In this document: positions 35,299 to 44,688 of the stretch, one piece after another
Layout: each line of letters starts with the position of its first letter
How positions within the stretch are numbered: position 1 is the first letter of the stretch
Assembly (NCBI GenBank): GCA_025936675.1
Contig: JAICSX010000011.1
Location: 1 to 62,533, forward strand
From: Sphingomonas sp.
Lineage (GTDB): Bacteria; Pseudomonadota; Alphaproteobacteria; Sphingomonadales; Sphingomonadaceae
Length of the DNA stretch: 62,533 nucleotides
Reading direction: 5' to 3'
Notes under the pieces: generated by a model
The model's database searches: none
Told to the model about the DNA's origin: nothing
Seen by the model: only the letters and a program-made list of their open reading frames with translations
Program-made: the position numbers and the translations under genes

Positions 35299-37926
35299 TT
35301 AGAATTCGATGTTGAGCGCCGCCGAGAACGTCCGTGGTGAGCCGATGAAGGCGAACGGAACAGACGAGCTCGAAGTGTTGCCGGTGAAACCGCCAACGTA
35401 GAGCGTATCGAACACATTGGTCATGTTCAGCTGGATGTAAGTGTGCTGCGGCATGCCGCGAAGCAGCGTGTCGAGCTTAATGCGCGCATCCAGGTCGACC
35501 AGCGTGTAGGCCGGGGTCTTCGCCGGGTACACCGTGTAGCCCGAGGTGAAGATCGGCACGTTCTGGTCGTTCACGTAGCGCGGTCCGGTCCGCTTAAGCT
35601 GAGCGCCGAGCAGAACCGGTCCGGCATCCCATTCGACGCGGCCGCCGAGCAGGTAAACCGGAGCGCCCGCCTCGCGCCTGCCGGCCGTGAGGCCGTTCAC
35701 GTAAATCGGCTGGCCTACCGTGGTGCACACGCCGCCGATGCCGTCGGAAACGTTGCCGGCGGTCACCTGCGCCTGCGTGCACTGCGCCGTCTGGACGTTG
35801 TTGAGGATCTTCGACTTCAGGTACGATCCGAACGCATAAAGAGTCAGCGACTTCATCGGCTCGTAGGCGACCTGAGCGTCGATACCGTACTTATGCACGG
35901 TGCCGAGGTTGCGATAGATCGTGATGTCCTGGAGCGGATCGTAGGAAGACGCCAGGCGGTTGTTAAAGATTGTGTACCAGCCGGCAACCTGAGCCTGGAT
36001 CTTCGACGATGTGTAGCGAACGCCGGCGTCGAAATTGTCCGTCGTCTCCGGTTTCGGCTGCCCCGTACCCGGCGCGAAGATCAGCGATTGATACAGGTTG
36101 TCGGTGCCTGGAACCTGCAGCCCCTTGGTGTAGCTCGCGTAGAGCGATGTCCGCGGAGCGATATCGTAGCTTATGCCGGCGGTCGGCAGCAGCTTGTGAT
36201 ATTTGTAGGTGCGGCTCGTCGGTGGCGTATACGTCGGATTGGCCTTCAGGAACGCGGCCTGCGAAACCGGGTCGTTGAAGCAATCGACGAAGGTGCCGTT
36301 CGATTCGGTTACGCAGAACTGGTTCAGGTCGCGCTTAAACCACGGCGAACGAAGACCGATGTTCACCCGCAGCCGATCGAAGAACTCACCGCGATACTCC
36401 GCCGAAACCTGGTCGAGGATGGCGAACGACTTGCGGTTGCGCTTCTCGATCGGATTGCCCGTTGCATCGAGCAGCGGGTCATTGATGGGGAAGTACTGGG
36501 TCGTGAGACCATTCGTCCTCAGTGCCGCCACTTCACCGGTCTGGCGGTGCCGGCCGTAATCGTGGCTGTAGTTGATGCGGAAGGTCTGCGTCGGCGAGAA
36601 GTTGTAGATGAGGTTCGCGATCACGCCGTAGCGATGCGTCTCCGTTTCGCTCGGCGCATAGACCTCGACTCCACGCGTGGTGTTGGAGAGAGCGCCCGTC
36701 GCGCCAATCGTCGGCGTATCGATCTTGTCGCTGTCGCCGTTGAGGTCGACTCCGCCGAAGTACGGCTGGCCGCCGATGTAACCGAAGATCGGTCCCGATC
36801 CGCTGTTCTTCAGGCCTGCGTTGCTCCAGAAGCCCTCATTCCCCTTGACTGCGCTGCTCCCGCCGTTCGCGCGAACGTACTGGAAGCTGGGGTCGACGGT
36901 GAGGATGAGGTTCGGAGTCAGCGTGAAGCGCGAGTTGATCCGGATGTTACCGGTGTTCGACGGATTGTAGCTGTAGTCGAACGCGGTGCCGCAGCTGTTC
37001 GGAACATCCGCCACGCCGGTCTGCGGCGTGTCGGTCGAGCAAGGCGGCAACGTATAGTTGCGCTCGTCCTTCGAAACCGGGAAACGATTGGTTGAGCCTG
37101 AGCCAACCACGCGCGGCGCCGAATTGCTCGAGCTCTGCGTCATGTCGATGCGCAGCGGCAGTGATGCGAAGTTGCGGTTGCGGTTCGCGTTCCAGTGACC
37201 GGAGACGGAGACGAAGTCGCCGCCGCTGCCGATCGGCTGGTAGATTTTGGCGTTATACTGCTGCTTCTTGACGCTGCTCGTGCGCTGGAACGGATTTTCG
37301 TTCTTCATCAAGCTCGCTGCGAGCCACGCGCGCGTTCCGAATGAGGTAAAGGTTCCGGTGTGCACGACCGCGAAAATGCGGCTGTAATCCCAGTCGCCGA
37401 GACCGGCGACGACGCGGATGTGAGGCGAGGTCAGCGGATTAATCGAACGATAGTTGACGGTCGAGCCCGTCGCCGCGGCGGTTGGGCTGTCGACGTCGGT
37501 CGTTCCGAGGTTGACGTTGACCTGCTCGATCAGCTCGGGATCGAGCTGCTGGTTCGAATAAAGTGCGTAGTTACCGGTGTCGTTCAGCGGAACGCCGTCG
37601 AACGTCTGGCTGATCCGGCTTGCGTCGAAGCCGCGGATGTTGAGCGTGCCGCCCGACGAACCATAGGGGTCGTTGTTCTGGAAGCTGACGCCCGGGAGAT
37701 AGTTGATCGTGTCGTCGATCGACTGGCCCGGCCGCTGCTTGGAAATGAATTGCTGGTTCAGCACAGCGCGCGACTTCACCCCTTCGGGAACGACGACTCC
37801 GTCGACTCCGGCATTGCGCGTACCGGTGATGATGATCTTATCTTCAGTCGTGACCGTACCGGTGGACTGGGCATAGACAGCCGACGACAACATGGCCGTC
37901 GTGCAAAACAGCACGAATTTTTTCAC
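35299..37926 (-). CDS. TonB-dependent outer-membrane receptor
   Basis: This 875-residue receptor has a signal peptide (MKKFVLFCTTAMLSSAVYA), a plug domain (about 45-180, with LPGVSFQNNDPYG and LNIRGFDASRISQTFDGVPL), and a 22-strand-type barrel ending in aromatic Phe (SAALNIEF). GTG 37926 is chosen for the signal peptide and upstream GGGGGAG; the frame is open far upstream only by chance. Such receptors import substrates too large for porins using TonB energy. No siderophore genes are near; the neighbouring nucleoside genes make a nucleotide or cofactor substrate possible, but this is inference. Confidence 0.92.
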   Translation of the reverse strand: MKKFVLFCTTAMLSSAVYAQSTGTVTTEDKIIITGTRNAGVDGVVVPEGVKSRAVLNQQFISKQRPGQSIDDTINYLPGVSFQNNDPYGSSGGTLNIRGFDASRISQTFDGVPLNDTGNYALYSNQQLDPELIEQVNVNLGTTDVDSPTAAATGSTVNYRSINPLTSPHIRVVAGLGDWDYSRIFAVVHTGTFTSFGTRAWLAASLMKNENPFQRTSSVKKQQYNAKIYQPIGSGGDFVSVSGHWNANRNRNFASLPLRIDMTQSSSNSAPRVVGSGSTNRFPVSKDERNYTLPPCSTDTPQTGVADVPNSCGTAFDYSYNPSNTGNIRINSRFTLTPNLILTVDPSFQYVRANGGSSAVKGNEGFWSNAGLKNSGSGPIFGYIGGQPYFGGVDLNGDSDKIDTPTIGATGALSNTTRGVEVYAPSETETHRYGVIANLIYNFSPTQTFRINYSHDYGRHRQTGEVAALRTNGLTTQYFPINDPLLDATGNPIEKRNRKSFAILDQVSAEYRGEFFDRLRVNIGLRSPWFKRDLNQFCVTESNGTFVDCFNDPVSQAAFLKANPTYTPPTSRTYKYHKLLPTAGISYDIAPRTSLYASYTKGLQVPGTDNLYQSLIFAPGTGQPKPETTDNFDAGVRYTSSKIQAQVAGWYTIFNNRLASSYDPLQDITIYRNLGTVHKYGIDAQVAYEPMKSLTLYAFGSYLKSKILNNVQTAQCTQAQVTAGNVSDGIGGVCTTVGQPIYVNGLTAGRREAGAPVYLLGGRVEWDAGPVLLGAQLKRTGPRYVNDQNVPIFTSGYTVYPAKTPAYTLVDLDARIKLDTLLRGMPQHTYIQLNMTNVFDTLYVGGFTGNTSSSSVPFAFIGSPRTFSAALNIEF

Positions 37927-38072
37927 GGATGAAACTCCCCCGCCAAATCGACGAAATTGTTGGTGAACCCCTGCCCCGCTATTAGCGAATTGAGGCTGCG
38001 ATGTTACAGTCGTCAGCCTCGATTTAACGAATCCTCGCGGACCGTTGCAGATATGCCACGGTCTAACCTCGG

Positions 38073-38708
38073 TTAGGCGTCGAGGCGGCGGCCGAGCGCT
38101 ACGAAAAGATAGACGATTGGCGGCACGAGGATGGCCGACAGGACAGCTTTCGCGATCATCTGACCGAGCAGCAATTCCCCGATCGGGAACACGCCATAGA
38201 AGGCGATCGTGATGAAGATCAACGTATCGACGACCTGGCTCAGAACGCTCGCAATTGCGGAGCGGAGCCAGAGGAGGGCCGCGCCCTCGCGCGCCTTCAA
38301 CCGGCTGAAGATGGTGACGTTCAGGAACGTTGAAATCCCGTAGGCGCAAATGCCGCCGATCCAGATCCGTGGCGTTCCACCCATCACCGTATTGAACGAG
38401 GTGAGTCGCGCCGGGTCCATCTGTGGCGACGGCGGGAGCGCCAGCACGAACAGGCTGAGCAGCAGCGAGAAAATCAACGGCACGAAGCCGAACAGGACCA
38501 AGCGATTCGCAATGCTTCGGCCGTGAAGCTCCGCCACCGCGCTCGATGTGACGACGAGCAGGAGGAAGGCGAAGATACCCGCCTCGACCGCAAACGGCCC
38601 GAGCGCGACCTGCTTGTTGCCGAGCACGCCGGCGATGCACACCATTCCACCGTAAAAAATCGACAAAGCGAAGAGCGAAGGCGGGATGGCACGCGGCTGG
38701 TCGGTCAT
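38073..38708 (-). CDS. Queuosine precursor transporter, YhhQ/VUT family
   Basis: This 211-residue protein has six or so helices and the conserved GGMVCIAGVLGNKQVALGPF, AVAELHGRS and CAYGISTFLNVTIFSRLK blocks of the YhhQ family. E. coli YhhQ takes up preQ0/preQ1. ATG 38708 gives the usual N-terminus (MTDQPRAIPPSLFALSIFYG); ATG 38732 would add eight residues. A CTAACC-TC-GGTTAG palindrome overlaps its stop (38063-38076). It is divergent from the adenosine kinase. Confidence 0.88.
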   Translation of the reverse strand: MTDQPRAIPPSLFALSIFYGGMVCIAGVLGNKQVALGPFAVEAGIFAFLLLVVTSSAVAELHGRSIANRLVLFGFVPLIFSLLLSLFVLALPPSPQMDPARLTSFNTVMGGTPRIWIGGICAYGISTFLNVTIFSRLKAREGAALLWLRSAIASVLSQVVDTLIFITIAFYGVFPIGELLLGQMIAKAVLSAILVPPIVYLFVALGRRLDA

Positions 38709-38786
38709 GATGCGGATGCGTAGCGGGTTCATGCGCTCGCGCAACCGCCGTTGACCGGAGCTTGGACACGCGGCTAGCGGCGCGCC

Positions 38787-39770
38787 GTGACCTCCTCTCT
38801 CGACATCGTGGCAATCGGCGACGCGATCGTCGACGTCATCGCGACATGCGACGATGCCTTCATCCGTCGGCACGGGCTGCCAAGGGGCGGAATGCAATTG
38901 CTCAGCGCGCAGCAGGCGGACGAACTTTACGCGGCGATGGGCCCGGCGCGGGAGATCAGCGGCGGGTCGGCGGCCAACAGCATGGCCGGCGCCGCGGCGC
39001 TGGGCCTTGATGTCGCCTTCGTCGGCCAGGTCGCTGACGATCAGCTCGGCGCTATCTTCGCGCATGATATGCAGTCGCTCGGAGTTCGCTTCGAGACCGT
39101 CCCGATTGCCCCACCACCCCCGACCGGCCGCTGCCTGATCCTGGTGACGCCCGATGCGCAGCGGACGATGAACACATGCCCCGCAGCGAGCCACGAGCTC
39201 ACTCCTGATGCGCTCGATCCCGAGCTGATCAGCTCGGCCGCGGTGACTTTCCTGGAAGGCTATCTTTGGGGTCCAAATCGGCCGCGCACAGCAATGCTCG
39301 AAGCGGCGCGGATCGCCCATTCGGCGGACCGGACGGTCGCCTTCACGCTGTCCGAGAGCCTGTGCATCGGCGATCGCCGCGAAGGCGTGCTTGGAATGAT
39401 CGAATCTGGGACCGTCGATGTGCTGTTCGGCAACGAGGACGAGGTGCGGCACCTCACCGGCTGCGACGGACTGCCGCAGTGCATCGGATCCCTGTCGGGC
39501 AAGGTCTCAACGCTCGTCATCACCCGTGGACCGCAGGGCGCGGTCGCGGTCGAGAAGGATTATCTCGTAGAGATCCCGGCAGCACCGGTGGCTCAGATCG
39601 TCGATACGACGGGTGCGGGCGACCTGTTTGCCGCCGGCTTCCTCGCCGCGCGTTGCCGCGGGAAACCGCTCAAGGCCTGCCTCGAGACTGGCTCGATCGC
39701 AGCCGCGGAGGTGATCTCGCATTTCGGAGCGCGGCCCGAAGCGGATTTGCGGGAGCTCACTGGGCTGTGA
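38787..39770 (+). CDS. PfkB-family adenosine kinase
   Basis: This 327-residue sugar/nucleoside kinase has the N-terminal GDAIVDVIATCDDAFI, GGSAANSMAGAA substrate-binding motif and the catalytic DTTGAGDLFAAGFLAA signature. Alphaproteobacterial proteins of this type are usually annotated as adenosine kinases, which make AMP from adenosine and ATP. The GTG start is used. The stop overlaps the LOG gene by four bases (GTGA). Confidence 0.88.
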   Translation: MTSSLDIVAIGDAIVDVIATCDDAFIRRHGLPRGGMQLLSAQQADELYAAMGPAREISGGSAANSMAGAAALGLDVAFVGQVADDQLGAIFAHDMQSLGVRFETVPIAPPPPTGRCLILVTPDAQRTMNTCPAASHELTPDALDPELISSAAVTFLEGYLWGPNRPRTAMLEAARIAHSADRTVAFTLSESLCIGDRREGVLGMIESGTVDVLFGNEDEVRHLTGCDGLPQCIGSLSGKVSTLVITRGPQGAVAVEKDYLVEIPAAPVAQIVDTTGAGDLFAAGFLAARCRGKPLKACLETGSIAAAEVISHFGARPEADLRELTGL

Positions 39771-40345
39771 AGAACGTGCAGACGCTCGCAGTCTATTGCG
39801 GCTCGGCATCTGGCAGCCGGCCGGAGTTCGCCAATGCGACGCGCGCAACTGCCTCGGCAATGGTCCGGGACGGCGTCGACCTCGTCTATGGCGGCGGGAG
39901 GCTCGGTCTCATGGGCCTCATCGCCGACAGCGTGCTCGCGGAAGGCGGACGCGTCTACGGCGTCATCCCGACAGCGCTCGTCAATTTGGAGGTTGCGCAT
40001 ACCGGCCTCACCCAGCTCTACCGCGTCGAGACAATGCACGAGCGCAAGGCGAAGATGACCGATCTCGCCGACGCCTTCCTCGCGCTGCCCGGCGGCATCG
40101 GAACGCTCGACGAACTGTTCGAGGCATGGAGCTGGAACGCGCTCGGCTATCACAAGAAGCCCTTCTGTCTCTTGAACGTCGACGGCTTCTGGGACGGCAT
40201 GATCGAGTTCATCGACCATGCGGCGGAGAGCGGCTTCCTTTCGGCTCAGCGGCGAAGCCAGCTGCTCGTAGCCCGTACGCCTGACGAAGCACTGGAAATG
40301 CTGGACGAAGCCGCCGCAGCCGCTACGCAGGGCATGGTCTGGTAA
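39767..40345 (+). CDS. LOG-family nucleotide 5'-monophosphate phosphoribohydrolase
   Basis: This 192-residue Rossmann protein (TIGR00730) has the paired motifs YGGGRLGLMG and PGGIGTLDELFE that bind and hydrolyse nucleoside 5'-monophosphates. Related enzymes release cytokinin bases or cleave AMP/CMP into base and ribose 5-phosphate. It is coupled to the adenosine kinase by a GTGA overlap and followed by a nucleoside transporter, supporting a nucleotide-salvage role. Confidence 0.9.
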   Translation: MKNVQTLAVYCGSASGSRPEFANATRATASAMVRDGVDLVYGGGRLGLMGLIADSVLAEGGRVYGVIPTALVNLEVAHTGLTQLYRVETMHERKAKMTDLADAFLALPGGIGTLDELFEAWSWNALGYHKKPFCLLNVDGFWDGMIEFIDHAAESGFLSAQRRSQLLVARTPDEALEMLDEAAAAATQGMVW

Positions 40346-40373
40346 TAGGCGCCTCGGGGGAGGGGCACTTCAC

Positions 40374-41621
40374 GTGAATCAAAAGTTGCTCGGCGTTGCC
40401 GGGATTCTCGTCATCCTGCTGATCGCGTTCGCGCTTTCGACGAACCGGCGCGCAATCCGTCCGCGCGTGGTCGGCGCGGCATTCGCGCTGCAGGCCTTCA
40501 TCGCGTGGCTGGTGCTGTGGACGAGCTGGGGCCGGGCCGCGATCCTGACCCTTTCGGCGGGCGTCGCGAACTTGCTCGGCTATGCCGGCAAGGGGACCGA
40601 ATTCCTGTTCGGCCCGTCTGACAAGAACCCGCTCGCCAACACCTTCGCGATCGCCGCGCTTCCGGTGATCATCTTCTTCGCGAGCCTCGTCGCGATCCTC
40701 TATTATCTCGGCATCATGCAGCGGATCGTCCGCTGGGTCGGCGGAGCGATTGGCTGGGTGACGGGGATCAGCCGCGTCGAATCGCTCAGTGCAGCCGCGA
40801 ACATCTTCGTCGGCCAGTCCGAATCGCCGCTGGTCGTGCGGCCGTACCTCGCAGCGCTTCCGCCGTCGCGTCTGTTCACGGTGATGTGCGTTGGCATGGC
40901 CGGCGTCGCGGGCACGATCCTAGCGGCCTACGCGAGCCTGCTCGGCCCCAGCTATCTGCCATATCTCCTTGCCGCCGCCTTCATGTCGGCGCCGGGCGGG
41001 ATCCTGATGGCCAAGATGATCATGCCCGACGATCCGGAGGACGCGAATGCAACCGAGGACGCCAAGGTCGATGTCGCCGAGACGTTCGAGGAAGGCATGC
41101 AGCCCGCCAATATTATCATGGCCGCCGCGCAGGGCGCTCAGACCGGCGTCAAGCTCGCGGTCGCGGTCGGCGCGATGGTGCTGGCGTTCGTCGCGCTGGT
41201 CGCGCTCGCCAACGGCATCCTCGGCGGAATTGGCCACTGGTTCGGACTACAGGACCTCAGCTTTCAGCGGATCATCGGCTACGTGTTCCAGCCTGTCATG
41301 TTCCTGATTGGAGTTCCATGGCGCGAGGCGGGAACCGCGGGCGGGCTGTTCGGTACCAAGCTCGTCCTCAACGAGTTCGTCGCCTTCATCGACCTCGGTC
41401 AGGTGGACGCCGCGACACTGAGCTTGCGGAGCCGGCAGATCGTCACCTTCGCGCTGTGCGGCTTCGCCAACTTCAGCTCGATCGCGATCCAGATGGCGGT
41501 GACAGGCGGCCTCGCGCCGAATCAGCGCCCGGTGATCGCCAGACTCGGCATCCGCGCTCTGTTCGCCGGCAGCCTCGCGAACCTGATGTCCGCGGCGCTC
41601 GCCTCGCTGATGCTGCCGTAG
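40374..41621 (+). CDS. NupC/CNT-family nucleoside transporter
   Basis: This 415-residue membrane protein belongs to the concentrative nucleoside transporter family, as shown by the helix-rich FVGQSESPLVVRPYLA, ASLLGPSYLPYLLAAAFMSA and GVPWREAGTAGGLFGTKLVL blocks; the family couples nucleoside uptake to H+ or Na+. GTG 40374 follows GGGGGAGGGG. It closes a three-gene adenosine kinase / LOG / transporter operon. Confidence 0.93.
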   Translation: MNQKLLGVAGILVILLIAFALSTNRRAIRPRVVGAAFALQAFIAWLVLWTSWGRAAILTLSAGVANLLGYAGKGTEFLFGPSDKNPLANTFAIAALPVIIFFASLVAILYYLGIMQRIVRWVGGAIGWVTGISRVESLSAAANIFVGQSESPLVVRPYLAALPPSRLFTVMCVGMAGVAGTILAAYASLLGPSYLPYLLAAAFMSAPGGILMAKMIMPDDPEDANATEDAKVDVAETFEEGMQPANIIMAAAQGAQTGVKLAVAVGAMVLAFVALVALANGILGGIGHWFGLQDLSFQRIIGYVFQPVMFLIGVPWREAGTAGGLFGTKLVLNEFVAFIDLGQVDAATLSLRSRQIVTFALCGFANFSSIAIQMAVTGGLAPNQRPVIARLGIRALFAGSLANLMSAALASLMLP

Positions 41622-41623
41622 GC

Positions 41624-41691
41624 GTCATTGCGAGGAGCCGGAGGCGACGCGGCGATCCAGCACTGGATTGCTTCGCTTCGCTCGCAATGAC
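41624..41691. repeat. GTCATTGCG-type palindromic repeat, copy 2
   Basis: GTCATTGCG (41624-41632) and CGCAATGAC (41683-41691) bracket a unit whose reverse complement closely matches 27029-27095, including the inner AATCCAGTG. It lies between the transporter stop and the oxygenase gene and could form a transcript-end hairpin. Confidence 0.87.
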
Positions 41692-41708
41692 AGGTAATAG
41701 AGTGAGTT

Positions 41709-42656
41709 ATGGCCACGATCACCGCTGACAATATCGCGTCCGTTTCGCTGAAGGACGCCGACCGCGACCCCGACGGCTTTGCCCAGAAGCTGGGGCGGAG
41801 CTTCGAGGAATATGGGTTCGCGATCATCGCCGACCATGGCATTCCCGACGAGCTGATCCATCGCGCCGAGGACAAGGCGAAAGCCTTCTTCGCGCTGCCC
41901 GAAGACGTGAAACGCAAGTACCTCATCTCCGGTGGCGGCGGGGCGCGCGGCTATACGCCGTTCGGCATCGAGACCGCGAAAGGTTTGAAGGCGCACGACC
42001 TCAAGGAATTCTGGCATGTCGGCCGCGACCTGCCGCGGGGCCACCGCTTCCGCGACCATATGCCCGACAACCTGTGGCCGTCGGAAATTCCCGGCTTCAA
42101 GGATACGTTCCTTGAGCTGTTCGCGACCTTCGACCGCACCGGCCTCAAGGTGCTGAAGGCGATCGCCCGCTACCTCAAGATCGACGAGGATTATTTCGAG
42201 GACGCGGTGCGCGACGGAAATTCGGTGCTGCGCGCGCTCCATTACCCGCCGCAGGCCGAGCCGACCGGCGAGCATATCCGCGCCGGCGCGCACGAGGACA
42301 TCAACGCGATCACGCTTTTGCTCGGTGCCGAGGAAGCGGGGCTGGAGTTGCTGACCACGGACGGCCGCTGGATCCCGGTCTCACCCAGGCCCGGTGAGTT
42401 GGTGATCAACATCGGCGACATGCTGCAGCGGATGACCAACGGAAAGCTCCGTTCGACCACCCACCGCGTCGTCAACCCGACGCCCGACCGCGCGAGCAAG
42501 GCGCGCTACTCGATGCCCTTCTTCCTCCACTTCCGCTCGGATTTCCTGATCGAGGCGCTCCCCGAGACGGTGCCCGCGGGCGAGCAGCCCAAGTGGCCGC
42601 CGATCACCGCCAACGATTACCTTCAGGAGCGGCTGAGAGAGATCAAATTGGTCTAA
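41709..42656 (+). CDS. Isopenicillin N synthase-like 2-oxoglutarate/Fe(II) dioxygenase
   Basis: This 315-residue protein has the N-terminal DIOX domain (FEEYGFAIIADHGIPDELIH) and the iron ligands His and Asp in AHEDINAITLLLG and His in TTHRVVNPT, with the 2-oxoglutarate Arg in ASKARYSMPFFLH. Family members hydroxylate or desaturate small molecules; in proteobacteria they are rarely linked to penicillin synthesis. The substrate is unknown. It stands alone between repeat units. Confidence 0.9.
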   Translation: MATITADNIASVSLKDADRDPDGFAQKLGRSFEEYGFAIIADHGIPDELIHRAEDKAKAFFALPEDVKRKYLISGGGGARGYTPFGIETAKGLKAHDLKEFWHVGRDLPRGHRFRDHMPDNLWPSEIPGFKDTFLELFATFDRTGLKVLKAIARYLKIDEDYFEDAVRDGNSVLRALHYPPQAEPTGEHIRAGAHEDINAITLLLGAEEAGLELLTTDGRWIPVSPRPGELVINIGDMLQRMTNGKLRSTTHRVVNPTPDRASKARYSMPFFLHFRSDFLIEALPETVPAGEQPKWPPITANDYLQERLREIKLV

Positions 42657-42663
42657 GCGCTAG

Positions 42664-42693
42664 CGTCCGCTTTCGACCCATTGCGGACATTAG
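42664..42693. repeat. 30-base flanking repeat, left copy
   Basis: CGTCCGCTTTCGACCCATTG followed by CGGACATTAG matches 44011-44040 at about 25 of 30 positions. It contains a GTCCGC/GCGGAC inverted repeat with a 12-base loop. The pair brackets the SulP gene in direct orientation. Confidence 0.75.
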
Positions 42694-42737
42694 CGCACGT
42701 CGTTGAAGGAATTGGTTTCACGCCTTAGCGAGGGCCA

Positions 42738-44006
42738 ATGAAGCCCAAGCTCCTAACGACGCTTGCCGACTATTCCTGGCGCCTCTTCTTTAGCGATGCA
42801 GTGGCCGGCATTACGGTGGCTCTCGTTGCGCTGCCACTCAGCATTGCAATCGCCATCGCGTCCGGAGCTGCGCCGAAAGCAGGACTGATTACAGCGATCA
42901 TCGGCGGCTTCCTCATTTCGTTACTCGGCGGAAGCAGGGTCCAGATTGGTGGGCCAACTGGGGCGTTCATTGTGGTTGTCGCGGGCGTCATCGCTCAGTT
43001 CGGTTACGACGGTCTCCTGCTGGCGACGGTCCTGGCGGGCTTGATCCTCCTTGCAGCGGGCCTCGTGCGGGCAGGCCGTTTCATTGCTCTAGTCCCCGAG
43101 CCTGTCATCGAAGGCTTCACCGTCGGAATTGCCCTGATCATTGCAGTCAGTCAGCTGAAGGACCTGCTCGGCCTGTCGGCCCATGTTCCGGCGGACCTGG
43201 TGCGCGGGTTGCCTGCTCTATGGGCTGCACGAAGCCAGGCGAACCTACCAGCGCTAGGAGTCGGCGTGGTCGGGATTGGCGGTATCGCGCTGCTTCGGCA
43301 TTTGGTCCCGTGGTTTCCCGGCTCGCTGCTCGTCATCGCAGGCGCATCGGCGGCGGTCGCATGGATTCCATTGTCGGTCGACACGATCTTCTCGCGTTTC
43401 GGCGAACTTCCATCGGGACTACCCACTCCATCCATGCCGCATCTCAGCATCGCCAGGATAAGTGAGCTTCTGCCGTCGGCGTTCGTAATTGCATTTCTGG
43501 CAGCGGTGGAATCCCTGCTTTCTGCGATCGTTGCGGACCGCATGATCGGCGCAAGCCATCGCTCCGGTGCCGAACTCCTCGCTCAAGGGGCTGCGAATAT
43601 CGTCTCACCATTGTTCGGCGGCCTACCAGCAACGGGAGCGATTGCGAGGACCGCTACGAACGTGCGGGCGGGCGGACGAACTCCCGTCGCAGGCATTGTC
43701 CATGCGATCGCGATACTAATCATCATGCTCGTTGCTGCCGCATTGGCGGGATATCTTGCAATGCCCGCTTTGGCCGGACTGCTTATCGTCACAGCATGGC
43801 TAATGAGCGAGCCGGGCCGCTGGCCCGAACGAATGAGATTGCGCGCAGGTGATCGGGCGCTGTTCTTCATGACGATGATTTTGACGGTGGTTAGCAACCT
43901 GACGATCGCGATTGCAGTCGGTACGGGCGCGGGGCTGGCGCTTCGCTTGCTACGCAAGGAGGTCGAGGGCGAGGAGTGGACGCCTTCCGATCGATCGAAG
44001 CTCTAA
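42738..44006 (+). CDS. SulP-family inorganic anion transporter lacking a STAS domain
   Basis: This 422-residue protein has the SulP transporter core (about 11-14 helices) with GITVALVALPLSIAIAIASG and GPTGAFIVVVAG near the start. It ends soon after the last helix (LRLLRKEVEGEEW), so the C-terminal STAS domain usual in SulP proteins (about 100 residues) is absent. Substrates of the family include sulphate, bicarbonate and C4-dicarboxylates. Codon use is somewhat more AT-rich than neighbouring genes. Direct 30-base repeats flank it on both sides, suggesting acquisition as a unit. Confidence 0.9.
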   Translation: MKPKLLTTLADYSWRLFFSDAVAGITVALVALPLSIAIAIASGAAPKAGLITAIIGGFLISLLGGSRVQIGGPTGAFIVVVAGVIAQFGYDGLLLATVLAGLILLAAGLVRAGRFIALVPEPVIEGFTVGIALIIAVSQLKDLLGLSAHVPADLVRGLPALWAARSQANLPALGVGVVGIGGIALLRHLVPWFPGSLLVIAGASAAVAWIPLSVDTIFSRFGELPSGLPTPSMPHLSIARISELLPSAFVIAFLAAVESLLSAIVADRMIGASHRSGAELLAQGAANIVSPLFGGLPATGAIARTATNVRAGGRTPVAGIVHAIAILIIMLVAAALAGYLAMPALAGLLIVTAWLMSEPGRWPERMRLRAGDRALFFMTMILTVVSNLTIAIAVGTGAGLALRLLRKEVEGEEWTPSDRSKL

Positions 44007-44010
44007 CTAA

Positions 44011-44040
44011 CGTCCGGTCTCCACCCATAACGGACATTAG
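44011..44040. repeat. 30-base flanking repeat, right copy
   Basis: CGTCCGGTCTCCACCCATAA followed by CGGACATTAG, directly after the SulP stop, pairs with 42664-42693. GTCCG/CGGAC form a small hairpin. The rest of the 228-base interval to the cytidine deaminase gene holds no ORF I trust. Confidence 0.75.
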
Positions 44041-44164
44041 GCGAGCTACGAAAACGCTGTCCTACAGACCGCACTTTGTGCTTCACACTTGTAGATGCGC
44101 TTCCCGGTTCGTCTTTCGCCCAACCTACACCCGTCCACGTCCGTGACGTTCGCCAAAGGTCACA

Positions 44165-44200
44165 AAGTGGAGGAAGTGGAGGGAGCTCCGTTTTCACTCA
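44165..44200. repeat. Copy 2 of a dispersed 36-base element
   Basis: AAGTGGAGGAAGTGGAGGGA followed by GCTCCGTTTTCACTCA matches the element at 9925-9959 with one gap and a few differences. It lies in the convergent interval between the SulP and cytidine deaminase genes. The function is unknown; both copies lie beside possibly acquired genes. Confidence 0.7.
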
Positions 44201-44234
44201 TTCGGCCTGACCCCAATCTCTTCCGAATGCTCCG

Positions 44235-44648
44235 CTATTTCAGGTTGGCCGGTCCGAACCCGAACGGAATCAACTCGCCAATGCTATGCCGCTCGACCGA
44301 CGATCCGTCGCCGCTGCCGCAAATGATCTCGATGTCGCGGCCGCTCAGTTGGGCGGCTTCGAGGATCGCCTGGCGGCAGCCCCCGCAGGGCGTGCAGACG
44401 GTCGCGTCCGCGCCCCCGACCACCGCGATCCGCGCGACATGATCGAGCCCGAACTTGTGCTGCGCGGCGGTGAGCGCGCTCTGCTCGGCGCAGAGCCCAA
44501 GCCGGTAGCAGGCATTCTCCATGTTGGCTCCGGTCACCACTTGCCCGTCCGCGGACTCGATCGCGCAACCGACGCGGAATTTCGAATAAGGCGCATAGGC
44601 GCGTCCCGCCGCCGCTCGCGCGAGGTCGAGCAATTGTTCATCCATCAT
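44235..44648 (-). CDS. cdd: Cytidine deaminase
   Basis: This 137-residue enzyme converts cytidine and deoxycytidine to uridine. The zinc motif is complete: Cys and catalytic Glu in GLCAEQSAL and two Cys in TPCGGCRQAIL; YAPYSKFRVGCAI and NMENACYRLG are also conserved. ATG 44648 is chosen (an adjacent ATG at 44645 is equally possible); a longer reading would add an unrelated N-terminus. It diverges from the S1/P1 nuclease gene, 40 bases away. Confidence 0.95.
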   Translation of the reverse strand: MMDEQLLDLARAAAGRAYAPYSKFRVGCAIESADGQVVTGANMENACYRLGLCAEQSALTAAQHKFGLDHVARIAVVGGADATVCTPCGGCRQAILEAAQLSGRDIEIICGSGDGSSVERHSIGELIPFGFGPANLK

Positions 44649-44688
44649 GCTCTTGTCCTTAACCGCCTGCACGGGGCATGCGCCAGCC

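Noticed and set aside
35443..37095. 550-codon plus-strand open frame over the receptor
   Set aside because: It is a low-complexity Arg/Val/Glu product antisense to a clear TonB receptor.
37927..38814. Extension of the TonB receptor frame about 300 codons upstream
   Set aside because: The signal peptide and ribosome site start at 37926; the extension covers the transporter gene on the same strand in another frame and is Arg-rich.
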